A stretch of 64,000 bases of DNA, taken from contig NZ_SDWW01000001.1 of NCBI RefSeq assembly GCF_004168625.1, forward strand, positions 37,501 to 101,500. The letters run 5' to 3'. The notes under the pieces were generated by a model. It searched no databases and was not told where the DNA came from. It saw only the letters and a program-made list of their open reading frames with translations. The DNA is from Pengzhenrongella frigida. Lineage in GTDB: Bacteria > Actinomycetota > Actinomycetes > Actinomycetales > Cellulomonadaceae. Made by a program: the position numbers and the translations under genes. The number at the start of each line of letters is the position of its first letter. The first letter of the stretch is position 1. This document shows positions 8,336-16,113 of this stretch, piece after piece.

Positions 8336-8770
8336 ATGGTTCGACGCCCACCCAAACGATGGGAGTATTTGGCGCAGCCCCCCGGTACCACGCCCGCGCG
8401 GCCCGGACGTGAAACAGCTGGAGATGACGTGCGAGACCTGGCCCCTGAGATCTGCCGACAGCGACTCGTCGTCGAAGGGCTCTGCCGCGAGCCGATCGAC
8501 GCCGCTTCGATCACCGCGTACCTGTCGACCCTGTCGAAGACGATCGACATGGTCGCGCTGATGGAGCCCGTGACGCACCAGTCCCCGCTCTACGGGTGGG
8601 CCGGGTGGATCCACTGGGAGACCTCCGGCGCGCACTTCTACGCCTGGGACGTCCCCCGCCTGTTCTTCAGCGTCGACGTGTACGCCTGCAAGGCCTTCTC
8701 CGCCGCCGCCGTGGTCGACCTGACCCGGGAGTGGTTCGAGGCGACCGACGTGGTCTTCAAAGAGTTCTGA
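8336..8770 (+). CDS. S-adenosylmethionine decarboxylase-like (SpeD-fold) protein
   Basis: A 144-residue protein with a 30-residue Pro/Arg-rich N-terminus. From residue 41 the pattern follows bacterial SpeD: RQRLVVEGLC, a helix (DAASITAYLSTLSKTID), then GWIHWETSGAHFYAWD and SVDVYACKAF. Aligned by eye to Thermotoga SpeD, Ser97 falls on the pyruvoyl-forming serine and Cys118 near the catalytic cysteine. The Glu before the serine is Thr96, the His after it is Gly98 and the processing His aligns with Tyr102 (His100 is close). It is therefore a divergent family member that may have another substrate or be inactive. Some SpeD homologues decarboxylate ornithine or arginine. It overlaps the next gene by ATGA. 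No spermidine synthase is in the window. Confidence 0.65.
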   Translation: MVRRPPKRWEYLAQPPGTTPARPGRETAGDDVRDLAPEICRQRLVVEGLCREPIDAASITAYLSTLSKTIDMVALMEPVTHQSPLYGWAGWIHWETSGAHFYAWDVPRLFFSVDVYACKAFSAAAVVDLTREWFEATDVVFKEF

Positions 8771-9534
8771 TGGCGGCCGAGACCCGGATGTACTTCGGCG
8801 CGCAGGGCGCACTGCTCGCCTCCGCCCGGGAGTGCGAGGCCGAGGTGTTCCTGCGGTGGTTCGGCAACACCCGCGAGCAGCTCGACGCGGAGTACGGCCC
8901 GTACGAGGACAGCTCCGTCTTCCTCGTCATCGCCGACTCCCACGACGAGGTCCTCGGTGCGGTCCGGCTGCTCGTCCCCGGGGGCGCGGCCGGGCTCAAG
9001 ACGCTCACCGACATCGGCGACGAGCCCTGGGGTGTCGACGGGACGCGCGCGAGCGCCGCGGTCGGCCTCGACCTCGGGACCACCTGGGAGATCGCGACCC
9101 TCGGGGTGCGGCGCGGCACGGCGGCGAGCGGGCTGCGGCTCTCGCTCGCGCTCTACCACGGCCTGATGACGGTGGCCCGCGCGAACCGGGTGACCTCGTT
9201 CGTGGCCATCCTGGACGAGCGGGTCCGCCGCCTGCTGGGGTCCGTCGGGATCGTGATGCGCGCGCTGCCGGGAACGAGCACGGCGGCCTACCTGGGCTCG
9301 GCGTCGAGCACCCCGGTCTTTGCGCACTTCACCCCCATGGTCGAGAACCAGCGTCGCCAGTTCCCCGACTCCTACCGCCTGGTCACCCTCGGGATCGGCC
9401 TCGACGGCGTCGCGGTCCCGAGCCTGGCCGGCTTCCGGCTGGGTTCTCGTGGGTCCGCGGCTCCGGTCGGGCAGCCGGTGGCCTCTCCCCTGGCCGTCCT
9501 CGCGGCGCGATCAACCCTGGTCGGGCGCAGCTGA
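8770..9534 (+). CDS. LuxI-like / N-acyl-amino-acid-synthase-type GNAT acyltransferase
   Basis: A 254-residue protein. Its first 160 residues follow the autoinducer-synthase layout: Arg20, Phe27 and Trp30 (LuxI R..VF...W), the acidic EYGPYED stretch (41-47, LuxI E.D.YD), a strand with AVRLL (Arg66), TTWEIATLGV with Trp106-Glu107 (LuxI WE.SR, here without the Arg) and a late LDERVRRLLGSVGI (LuxI V.ER.L.R.G). These enzymes join an acyl group to SAM or an amino acid. An N-acyl-amino-acid synthase or plain GNAT is the alternative. The C-terminal 60 residues have no known match. The start overlaps the SpeD-like stop (ATGA), so the two proteins are made together. Its 3' end overlaps the convergent GGDEF-EAL gene by 24 bases. 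Confidence 0.6.
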   Translation: MAAETRMYFGAQGALLASARECEAEVFLRWFGNTREQLDAEYGPYEDSSVFLVIADSHDEVLGAVRLLVPGGAAGLKTLTDIGDEPWGVDGTRASAAVGLDLGTTWEIATLGVRRGTAASGLRLSLALYHGLMTVARANRVTSFVAILDERVRRLLGSVGIVMRALPGTSTAAYLGSASSTPVFAHFTPMVENQRRQFPDSYRLVTLGIGLDGVAVPSLAGFRLGSRGSAAPVGQPVASPLAVLAARSTLVGRS

Positions 9535-11874
9535 CCAGCCGGTCCCTCTGCCCCGGGTCCGTCCGGGCTCCGACCGGCGCGCCGTGCCGGGAACGGCATC
9601 GAGCCCGTCGAGGCCGGGGACTCCGTGCTCGGCGCACCAGCGCCGCACCCAGGCCGCCACCTCGTCAGCAGGCATCGGCCGGGCGATCTGATACCCCTGG
9701 AAGACGTCGACCCCGAGCGGGATCAGCTCCGCCGCCGTGGCCGCATCCTCGACGCCCTCGGCGACCAGCCGCAGGCCGAGTGCGTGCGCCATGTGGGTCG
9801 TGGTCTGCACGATCATCCGGCTCCGCTCGTCGGTGACGACCGTGGAGACGAACGACCTGTCCATCTTGAGCTCCTGCACCGGCAGGTCCCGCAGGTAGGC
9901 CAGCGACGAGAACCCGGTGCCGTAGTCGTCGATGGACACCTGGACGTGGTGCGCGCGCAGGTCGTACAGCGCCTCGCGCGCCCGCTCGGGGTCCGACAGG
10001 AACGAGTCCTCGGTCACCTCGATGAGGATGCTGTCGCCCGGCAGCCCGGCATCGTCGAGCGCCTGGAACAGCACCGGCAGCAGCTGATCGCCGATGAGCT
10101 CCGGCGGGGCGCAGTTCATCGCCACCCGGAACGTGAACCCCAGGTCCACCCAACGACGGGTGTCGGCCAGCATGCGGCGCAGCACCGTCTCCGTCACCGC
10201 CGGCATCAGACCGGACCGGCGAGCGTCCGGCAGGAACGCGATCGGCGAGAGCAGCCCCTCCGTGGGGTGCTGCCAGCGGACGAGCGCTTCCATGGCCACC
10301 ACCTGGCGGGTGCGCGCGTCCACCTGCGGCTGGTACCAGACGACCAGCTGGTCCTCGGCGATCGCCTGGCGCAGGTCCTCGCCGCGCCGCAACCGCTGCC
10401 GCGAGAAACCGTCCTGGGAGGTGTCGAAGTGCAGCACCCCGGCCCGGGAGTGCTTGGCCTCGTACATGGCGATGTCGGCCCGGCGCAGCAGCTCGGTCGA
10501 GGAGGTGTCGGCCGCTTCCCGGACGGTGATGCCCACCGAGGCATCGATCGAGAGGTCGATCGAGTCGACCCGCAGCGGGGACTGCAGCACGACGCGCACC
10601 AGCTGCGCGATCTCGAAGAACCGGAGCTCGTCATGACCGGGAGCGAGCAGGGCGAACTCGTCCCCTCCCAGCCGAGCGACCAGGACGTCCGGGTCGAGCG
10701 CAGCCCGCATCCGGTTCGCCAGGGTCTTGAGGACCTCGTCACCGACGGCGTGGCCCAGGCTGTCGTTGATGTCCTTGAAGCCGTCGAGGTCGAGCAGCAT
10801 GAACCCGAGCGGAGACCCGTCCCGCAGGGCCTCGTCGGCCGCCGCGAGCAGGGCCCGGCGGTTGGGCAGCCCGGTCAGCTCGTCCGTGAGCGACAGCCGC
10901 ATGGCCTCGGCCGCCCCCTGCGCCTCGCGCAGCGCGAGCATCATGCGCGCCCCGGCGCTCACGAGCGTGACGATCGCCGGCAACATGATGTAGATCCCGA
11001 TCCCGCCCGGAGGGTGCAGGACGAGCACGGTGACCGCGAGCGCACCGGCGACGGGGAGCACCCCCATGTTCTGGCGCTCGATGGGGCGGGCCACGATCGG
11101 CGTCGGGCACGAGATCGCCCCGCTGACGATGGCGATGAAGCTGAAGCCCCAGATCGCGTCGAGCAGGAGGCTCGAGGAGTACGAACCGGCCGAGAGGCTG
11201 GAGATGAACGTGGTGTCGGCCGCCGCCAGACCGAGGAAGCCCGCAGCCAGGGTGAGGGTGCGTCGGGAGTGATCACGCATCCGCAGCATCATCTGGGCGA
11301 GCACGAGGGTGGCCAGGATCAGGTCGATCAGGGGGTAGAGGATCGCGAGGAGCAGCTGCAGACCGCCCCGCGAGAACGTCCCGGACAGCGGGGTGAGGAG
11401 CGCGAAGCCGGCCAGGCAGATCGCGGCCCCGCAGACCACGGCCGCCTCGAGCCAGACCGCGGCCGTCGGCAGGCGTCGGCGGGGCACGTCGAGCAGGAGG
11501 AACGCCGCCATCCCGAGGTACGAGGCCAGGTAGAGGACCTCGCCGGGTGCGGGGAACGTCACCGCCGTCACTGCCTGGCTGGCGCTGACCATCGCGGCGC
11601 CGCCGGCCCACAAGGCGATGCCCGCCGCCAGGAAGAGGAGCGAGAGCCGCCGGCTCGGGTGGTGGACGGCCGCGACGAGCAGGCGCACGAACTGGGCGAC
11701 GAAGAAGAGGGTCAGCGTGATCGCCACAGCCGATCGGACCTGGCTGCTGTCCTGAGAACCGGGCAGGGAGAGGATCCACACGGAGCCCACCCCGACGATC
11801 CACCAGACGGCGGCACCGAGCCCCCGGATCGTCCCCGCTGCGGCCGAACGGGGAGCGACGCCTCGTGGGGCCAT
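9511..11874 (-). CDS. Membrane-anchored diguanylate cyclase/phosphodiesterase (GGDEF-EAL)
   Basis: A 787-residue protein. The N-terminal 310 residues hold about nine hydrophobic segments forming an uncharacterised membrane sensor. A GGDEF domain (about 345-505) has LSLTDELTGLPNRR and the intact active site RLGGDEF; no RxxD inhibitory site lies five residues before it. An EAL domain (about 520-760) keeps AMEALVRWQ, MNCAPPEL, IEVTEDSF, IDDYGTGFSSL, LKMDRSF, AEGVED and QGYQIARPM, so all metal and catalytic residues are present. It can therefore in principle both make and degrade c-di-GMP. The start ATG has AGGGAG 8 bases upstream. A longer frame to 12144 is upstream non-coding sequence. Confidence 0.9.
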   Translation of the reverse strand: MAPRGVAPRSAAAGTIRGLGAAVWWIVGVGSVWILSLPGSQDSSQVRSAVAITLTLFFVAQFVRLLVAAVHHPSRRLSLLFLAAGIALWAGGAAMVSASQAVTAVTFPAPGEVLYLASYLGMAAFLLLDVPRRRLPTAAVWLEAAVVCGAAICLAGFALLTPLSGTFSRGGLQLLLAILYPLIDLILATLVLAQMMLRMRDHSRRTLTLAAGFLGLAAADTTFISSLSAGSYSSSLLLDAIWGFSFIAIVSGAISCPTPIVARPIERQNMGVLPVAGALAVTVLVLHPPGGIGIYIMLPAIVTLVSAGARMMLALREAQGAAEAMRLSLTDELTGLPNRRALLAAADEALRDGSPLGFMLLDLDGFKDINDSLGHAVGDEVLKTLANRMRAALDPDVLVARLGGDEFALLAPGHDELRFFEIAQLVRVVLQSPLRVDSIDLSIDASVGITVREAADTSSTELLRRADIAMYEAKHSRAGVLHFDTSQDGFSRQRLRRGEDLRQAIAEDQLVVWYQPQVDARTRQVVAMEALVRWQHPTEGLLSPIAFLPDARRSGLMPAVTETVLRRMLADTRRWVDLGFTFRVAMNCAPPELIGDQLLPVLFQALDDAGLPGDSILIEVTEDSFLSDPERAREALYDLRAHHVQVSIDDYGTGFSSLAYLRDLPVQELKMDRSFVSTVVTDERSRMIVQTTTHMAHALGLRLVAEGVEDAATAAELIPLGVDVFQGYQIARPMPADEVAAWVRRWCAEHGVPGLDGLDAVPGTARRSEPGRTRGRGTGWSAAPDQG

Positions 11875-12025
11875 CGACAACTCCCTAGTCTGCGGCCTTC
11901 TGCGAACCAGGCTCGAGCGGTCGACGCGACTGCGGCAACCATCATTCACATCGGTATGCGAACCGTCGACTTGAGCCTTCGCCCGCGACGTTCGCGCCGC
12001 GAGCCTACCTGCGGACCGACTCAGG
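11875..12025. promoter_or_regulatory. Intergenic region upstream of the GGDEF-EAL gene
   Basis: These 151 bases, with a lower GC dip around 11935-11965, separate the end of the peptide-transport operon from the GGDEF-EAL start. They should contain the promoter for the latter. I see no confident -10/-35 pair or hairpin. Confidence 0.25.
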
Positions 12026-13795
12026 TCACCCGCGCGTCGATTCGACCAGGTCGGCCCGCCGCCGGCGGCGATCGGCCTGTTCCGCCGGATCCGGGACGGG
12101 CACGGCCGCGAGCAGGGCCCGCGTGTACGCGTGCTGGGGCGCATTGAGGACCGCGGCGGTCGTGCCGACCTCGACGAGCCGCCCGGTACGCATCACCGCG
12201 ACATCGTGCGCGACGAGGTCGATGACGGCGAGGTCGTGGCTGATGAACAGGCAAGCGAAGCCCATCTCGGTCTGGAGCTGCTGGAACAGGGCCAGCACGG
12301 TCGCCTGGACCGACACGTCGAGGGCACTGGTCGGCTCGTCGGCGATCAGCAGGTCCGGCCCCAGCACGAGCGCCCTGGCCAAGCTGACGCGCTGCCGCTG
12401 GCCGCCGGAGAGCTCGTGCGGGAAGCGACGGGCGAAGGACGCGGGCAGCTCCACCGCCTCGAGCAGCTCCGCCACCCGGCGTCGGCGGGAGGCGTCCGAC
12501 CCCACCGCGTGCACCGAGAGCGGTTCGGAGATGGCTGCCCCGACGCTGGACCGCGGGTTCAGCGAGGCCGACGGGTCCTGGAACACGAACCCGAACCGCC
12601 GACGCAGGTCCCGCAGCACCCGGGGCGAGGCGGTCCGCAGATCCGTGCCGAAGACCTCGATGCTGCCGCTCACGGCCGGCACCAGGCCCACCGTGGTGCG
12701 CCCCACCGTCGTCTTGCCCGATCCGGACTCGCCAACCAGGCCGAGCACCTGGCCGGGCGCGATGGTGAACGAGACCCCGTCGACCGCGCGCAGACGGGGG
12801 GCCCCGAGCCGACCGGCGAACTCCACCACGAGGTCGCGGACCGCCAGCGCCGGGATCGAGGGCGGCACGACGACGGGCGGACCGGGAACGGAGGTGACGA
12901 CCGCCGGGCCAGGAGCGGCTGCCACGGCGGCCGGGCCGGGATCGGCGCTCAGCGACCGGCCCTGGCCCAGGTGCGGGACCGCGGCGAGCAGCCGGCGCGT
13001 GTACGGGTGCGCGGGAGCAGCGAAGATCTGCGCGACGGAGGCCTCCTCGACGACCTCGCCGCGGTACATCACCACGACCCGGTCGGCCAGGTCGGCGACC
13101 ACGCCCATGTTGTGGGTGATCAGCACGATCGCGGTGCCGAGGCGGTCGCGCAGGTCGCGCAGCAGCTCGAGGATCGCAGCCTGGACGGTGACGTCGAGAG
13201 CCGTGGTCGGCTCGTCGGCGATGATCACCTCGGGCTCGCACGCGATTGCGATCGCGATCATGACGCGCTGCTTCTGTCCGCCCGAGAGCTGGTGCGGGTA
13301 CGAGTGGATGCGGCTGGCCGCGTCCGGGATGCCCACGAGCTCGAGAAGCTCGACGGCGCGGGCGCGGGCGGCGCGGCGGGACATCGGCCGGTGCACGCGC
13401 AGGGCCTGCACGACCTGCCAACCCACGGTCCGGACCGGGTCCAGCGAGGTGGCGGGCTCCTGGAAGATCATCGCGATCCGGTCCCCGCGCACCTTGCGCA
13501 TCGACTCCCCGCGCAGGCCGGTGAGCTCGACGCCGTCGAGCTGGGCCGACCCGGCGACGGTGGCCGTGCCGGGCAGCAGCCCGAGCAGCGCGCGCGAGCT
13601 CACCGACTTGCCGGACCCCGACTCCCCCACCACGGCGACGATCTCGCCGGGGGCGACGGTGAAGCTGACCTCGCGCACGGCGCGCACCGGGCCGGCGTCG
13701 GAGGCGAACGTGACCGAGAGCCGGTCGAAGGCGAGCACGGGCCGGGCCGGGCCGGTCGAGGCGGTGGGGACGGCGGGCACGGTCGGGGCGGTCAT
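12026..13795 (-). CDS. Peptide ABC transporter, fused double ATP-binding protein (DppD-DppF type)
   Basis: A 589-residue protein with two complete ATPase domains. Domain 1 (about 20-275): Walker A GESGSGKSV, signature LSGGQKQRVMIAIAI, Walker B VIIADEPTTALD, H-loop LITHN. A Pro/Ala/Val-rich linker of about 45 residues follows. Domain 2 (about 325-560): GESGSGKTT, LSGGQRQRVSLARAL, LLIADEPTSALD, FISHD. Both end with the oligopeptide-transporter motif (HPYTRRLLAAVP; HAYTRALLAAVP). This energises dipeptide/oligopeptide import with the two permeases upstream. Its ATG overlaps the permease stop (ATGA). Fused DppDF proteins are common in actinobacteria. Confidence 0.93.
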   Translation of the reverse strand: MTAPTVPAVPTASTGPARPVLAFDRLSVTFASDAGPVRAVREVSFTVAPGEIVAVVGESGSGKSVSSRALLGLLPGTATVAGSAQLDGVELTGLRGESMRKVRGDRIAMIFQEPATSLDPVRTVGWQVVQALRVHRPMSRRAARARAVELLELVGIPDAASRIHSYPHQLSGGQKQRVMIAIAIACEPEVIIADEPTTALDVTVQAAILELLRDLRDRLGTAIVLITHNMGVVADLADRVVVMYRGEVVEEASVAQIFAAPAHPYTRRLLAAVPHLGQGRSLSADPGPAAVAAAPGPAVVTSVPGPPVVVPPSIPALAVRDLVVEFAGRLGAPRLRAVDGVSFTIAPGQVLGLVGESGSGKTTVGRTTVGLVPAVSGSIEVFGTDLRTASPRVLRDLRRRFGFVFQDPSASLNPRSSVGAAISEPLSVHAVGSDASRRRRVAELLEAVELPASFARRFPHELSGGQRQRVSLARALVLGPDLLIADEPTSALDVSVQATVLALFQQLQTEMGFACLFISHDLAVIDLVAHDVAVMRTGRLVEVGTTAAVLNAPQHAYTRALLAAVPVPDPAEQADRRRRRADLVESTRG

Positions 13796-14898
13796 CGACC
13801 GGCCTCCTCGGTCAGCGGGGCCCCGGCGGCGAGGCCGTCGGGATCCGGGTCGAGCGGGCTGTCGTGGGCCTGGCGGGGTCCGCCGTCGGCCACGCTGGGG
13901 GCGTCGTCGGCCACGATCTCGGCCTCGTCCGCCGTGGTGGCACCCCCGCCGCGGGTGCGGAGCATCGGGTTGAGGATGTCGTTCAGGCTCTCCCCCACGA
14001 GCGTGACGCCCGTGACCACCAGGACGATGGCCAGGCCGGGGTACACCCCCGTCCACCAGATGCCGTTCGAGGTGTCCGACAGCGCCTTGTTGAGGTCGTA
14101 CCCCCACTCGGCGGCCGACGACGGCTCGATGCCGAAGCCGAGGAAGCCGAGCCCGGCCAGGGTGAGGATCGCCTCGGACGCGTTCAGGGTGGCGAGCACC
14201 GGGATGGACTGCGAGACGTTGGGCAGCACGTGCCGGAAGATGATCCGGCGCGGCCTCGCCCCGGTGATCCGGGCGGCGTCGACGAACGGCTCGTTCTTTA
14301 CCGACACCGTCTGGTTGCGCACCACCCGGAAGTACTGCGGCACGAACACGACCGTGATGGACAGGGCCGCGGCGAAGATCCCGCCGAGCGGGGTGGACCG
14401 CCCGTTCGTGATCATGATCGCGACCACGATCGCGAGCAGCAGCGACGGGAACGCGTACAGCGCATCGGTCACGAGCACCAGCGCGCGGTCGACCTTGCCG
14501 CCCACGTACCCGGACACGACCCCGAGCGGGACACCCACGAGCAGGGAGATCGACACGGCCAGCACGATCACCGCGAGCGCGGTGCGGGCCCCGAAGATCA
14601 CCCGGGACAGCACGTCCTGGCCACCGACGGTGGTGCCGAACCAGTGCGCGGCCGACGGCGGCTGCTGGGTGCCGAACACGACGCCGTCGGCCCGGTCGAC
14701 GTTGAACCCGTACGGAGCGAGCACGGGTGCCAGCACCGCCACCACGACGAATACGGCAATGATGGTGAGCCCGGTCAGGAGCATCCCGCGCTGCAACCCG
14801 TGGGTCGAGCGCAGCAGCGCCATCCCCGGCAGGCCCCGACGTCGGGTGGGTGCCAGCGGCGTCAGGCCGCTGGTCTCGGTGACGACGATCGCGGTCAT
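13792..14898 (-). CDS. Peptide ABC transporter permease (DppC type)
   Basis: A 368-residue protein. A first helix (about 39-62) is followed by the DppC N-terminal region (HWFGTTVGGQDVLSRVIFGAR), then the binding-protein-dependent permease domain with five more helices. The EAA loop is FVDAARITGARPRRIIFRHVLP (about 205-226). The final 50 residues are acidic and disordered. It forms the membrane channel with DppB. It is coupled at both ends (ATGA at 14898 and 13795). Confidence 0.93.
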   Translation of the reverse strand: MTAIVVTETSGLTPLAPTRRRGLPGMALLRSTHGLQRGMLLTGLTIIAVFVVVAVLAPVLAPYGFNVDRADGVVFGTQQPPSAAHWFGTTVGGQDVLSRVIFGARTALAVIVLAVSISLLVGVPLGVVSGYVGGKVDRALVLVTDALYAFPSLLLAIVVAIMITNGRSTPLGGIFAAALSITVVFVPQYFRVVRNQTVSVKNEPFVDAARITGARPRRIIFRHVLPNVSQSIPVLATLNASEAILTLAGLGFLGFGIEPSSAAEWGYDLNKALSDTSNGIWWTGVYPGLAIVLVVTGVTLVGESLNDILNPMLRTRGGGATTADEAEIVADDAPSVADGGPRQAHDSPLDPDPDGLAAGAPLTEEAGR

Positions 14899-16007
14899 CA
14901 GTACCTCACCCTCGGGTCGACGAGCGCATTGACGACATCGATCAGGAAGCTGGAGAAGGCCACGACGACGGCGATGGCGGTGACGATGCCCTGCACGGCG
15001 ACGAAGTCGCGCGCGAGGAGGTACCGCGAGAGCACGTAGCCCAGGCCCTGCCACTCGAACGTGGTCTCGGTGAGGATCGCCCCGCCGAGCATCATCGCGA
15101 TCTGCATGCCCATCACCGTGACGACCGGCACCATCGCGTTGCGGAAGGCGTGCTTGCGCACCACGACCCGCTCGGAGACCCCGCGCGCCCGCGCCGCGGT
15201 GACGTAGTCCGTCCGCATGGTCTCCAGCAGGTTGATCCGGATCAGCCGGATGAACACCCCGGCGGTGAGCAGGCCGAGCGCGAGCGCCGGCAGGATCGCG
15301 TGCTCGAGGACGTTGAGGATGTACCCGGGGTCCCCGTAGAGGATCGCGTCCACGATCATGATGTTCGTCTTCGGCGTGACGTTGGTCAGGGCGATCTCGA
15401 CCGAGGCCGAGGCACGGCCCGACGCGGGCAGCCAACCGAGGGTCGCGGAGAAGAGCAGCTTGAGCAGCAGCCCGACGAAGAACACCGGGGCGGCGTAGAC
15501 CAGCACGGCGAACAGCCGGATGCTCACGTCCGGCAGCCGGTCGCGGTAGCGCGCGGCCAGCCGGCCGAGCGGGAGCCCGATCGCGAACGCGACCAGCAGC
15601 GCCCACATGGTGAGCTCGAGCGTGGCGGCGCCGTTGGTGACCAGCACCTCGCTGATCTCGCGGCGGTCGGTCAGCGCGGTCCCGAAGTCCCCGCGCACGA
15701 GGCCGCCGAGGTACTCCGCGTACTGCTGCAGGATCGGCCGGTCGAACCCGGCGGCCGCCTTGCGCTCGGCGAGCTGATCGGCGGACAGCCGACCCCCCTG
15801 CGACGCGGTGATCGGGTCACCGATGACGCGCATGAAGAAGAACACGACGGTGACCAGGATCAGCACCGTCGGCACGATCAGGGCAAGCCGCACCAGCAGG
15901 TACCGGACCAGCGGCGACCGCACCAGCGGACCGCGCGGAGCCCGCGCGCGGGCTACGTCGGTGGCGGGAGGTGCGGGCGGGGCGGGGGGGACGACGGTGA
16001 CTGCCAT
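14898..16007 (-). CDS. Peptide ABC transporter permease (DppB type)
   Basis: A 369-residue protein with an N-terminal Pro/Ala-rich cytoplasmic stretch, then the DppB signature region (YLLVRLALIVPTVLILVTVV; FMRVIGDPI) and the permease domain with its EAA loop (TDYVTAARARGVSERVVVRK). About six helices are present. The true start is taken as ATG 16007 because the extra frame up to 16184 runs through a perfect hairpin and reads as Arg/Ser shadow. It lies 106 bases behind the binding-protein gene, with that hairpin in between. Confidence 0.92.
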   Translation of the reverse strand: MAVTVVPPAPPAPPATDVARARAPRGPLVRSPLVRYLLVRLALIVPTVLILVTVVFFFMRVIGDPITASQGGRLSADQLAERKAAAGFDRPILQQYAEYLGGLVRGDFGTALTDRREISEVLVTNGAATLELTMWALLVAFAIGLPLGRLAARYRDRLPDVSIRLFAVLVYAAPVFFVGLLLKLLFSATLGWLPASGRASASVEIALTNVTPKTNIMIVDAILYGDPGYILNVLEHAILPALALGLLTAGVFIRLIRINLLETMRTDYVTAARARGVSERVVVRKHAFRNAMVPVVTVMGMQIAMMLGGAILTETTFEWQGLGYVLSRYLLARDFVAVQGIVTAIAVVVAFSSFLIDVVNALVDPRVRY

Positions 16008-16069
16008 GAGATCCGTTCGTGTCAGTGCGGGTCCGCTCGAGCGCGCTGCGCCCGCGGCCAGAACCGTGA

Positions 16070-16098
16070 GCGGGGGCCGCAACGAGCACGGCCCCCGC
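16070..16098. terminator. Perfect 10-bp hairpin between the peptide-binding protein and permease genes
   Basis: Arms GCGGGGGCCG (16070-16079) and CGGCCCCCGC (16089-16098) surround a 9-base loop. On the minus strand it lies just after the binding-protein stop and before dppB. Intercistronic hairpins here commonly protect the abundant binding-protein mRNA or attenuate read-through. There is no T-tract. Confidence 0.55.
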
Positions 16099-16113
16099 CC
16101 ACGTCGTGGTGCG

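Noticed and set aside
8230..8412. A 60-codon ORF upstream of the SpeD-like gene
   Set aside because: It overlaps the SpeD-like start in another frame, has no ribosome site and no protein character.
9625..12147. An 840-codon plus-strand frame opposite the GGDEF-EAL gene
   Set aside because: Antisense shadow: rich in Arg, His, Gln and Asp with no domains, while the minus strand encodes an intact GGDEF-EAL protein.
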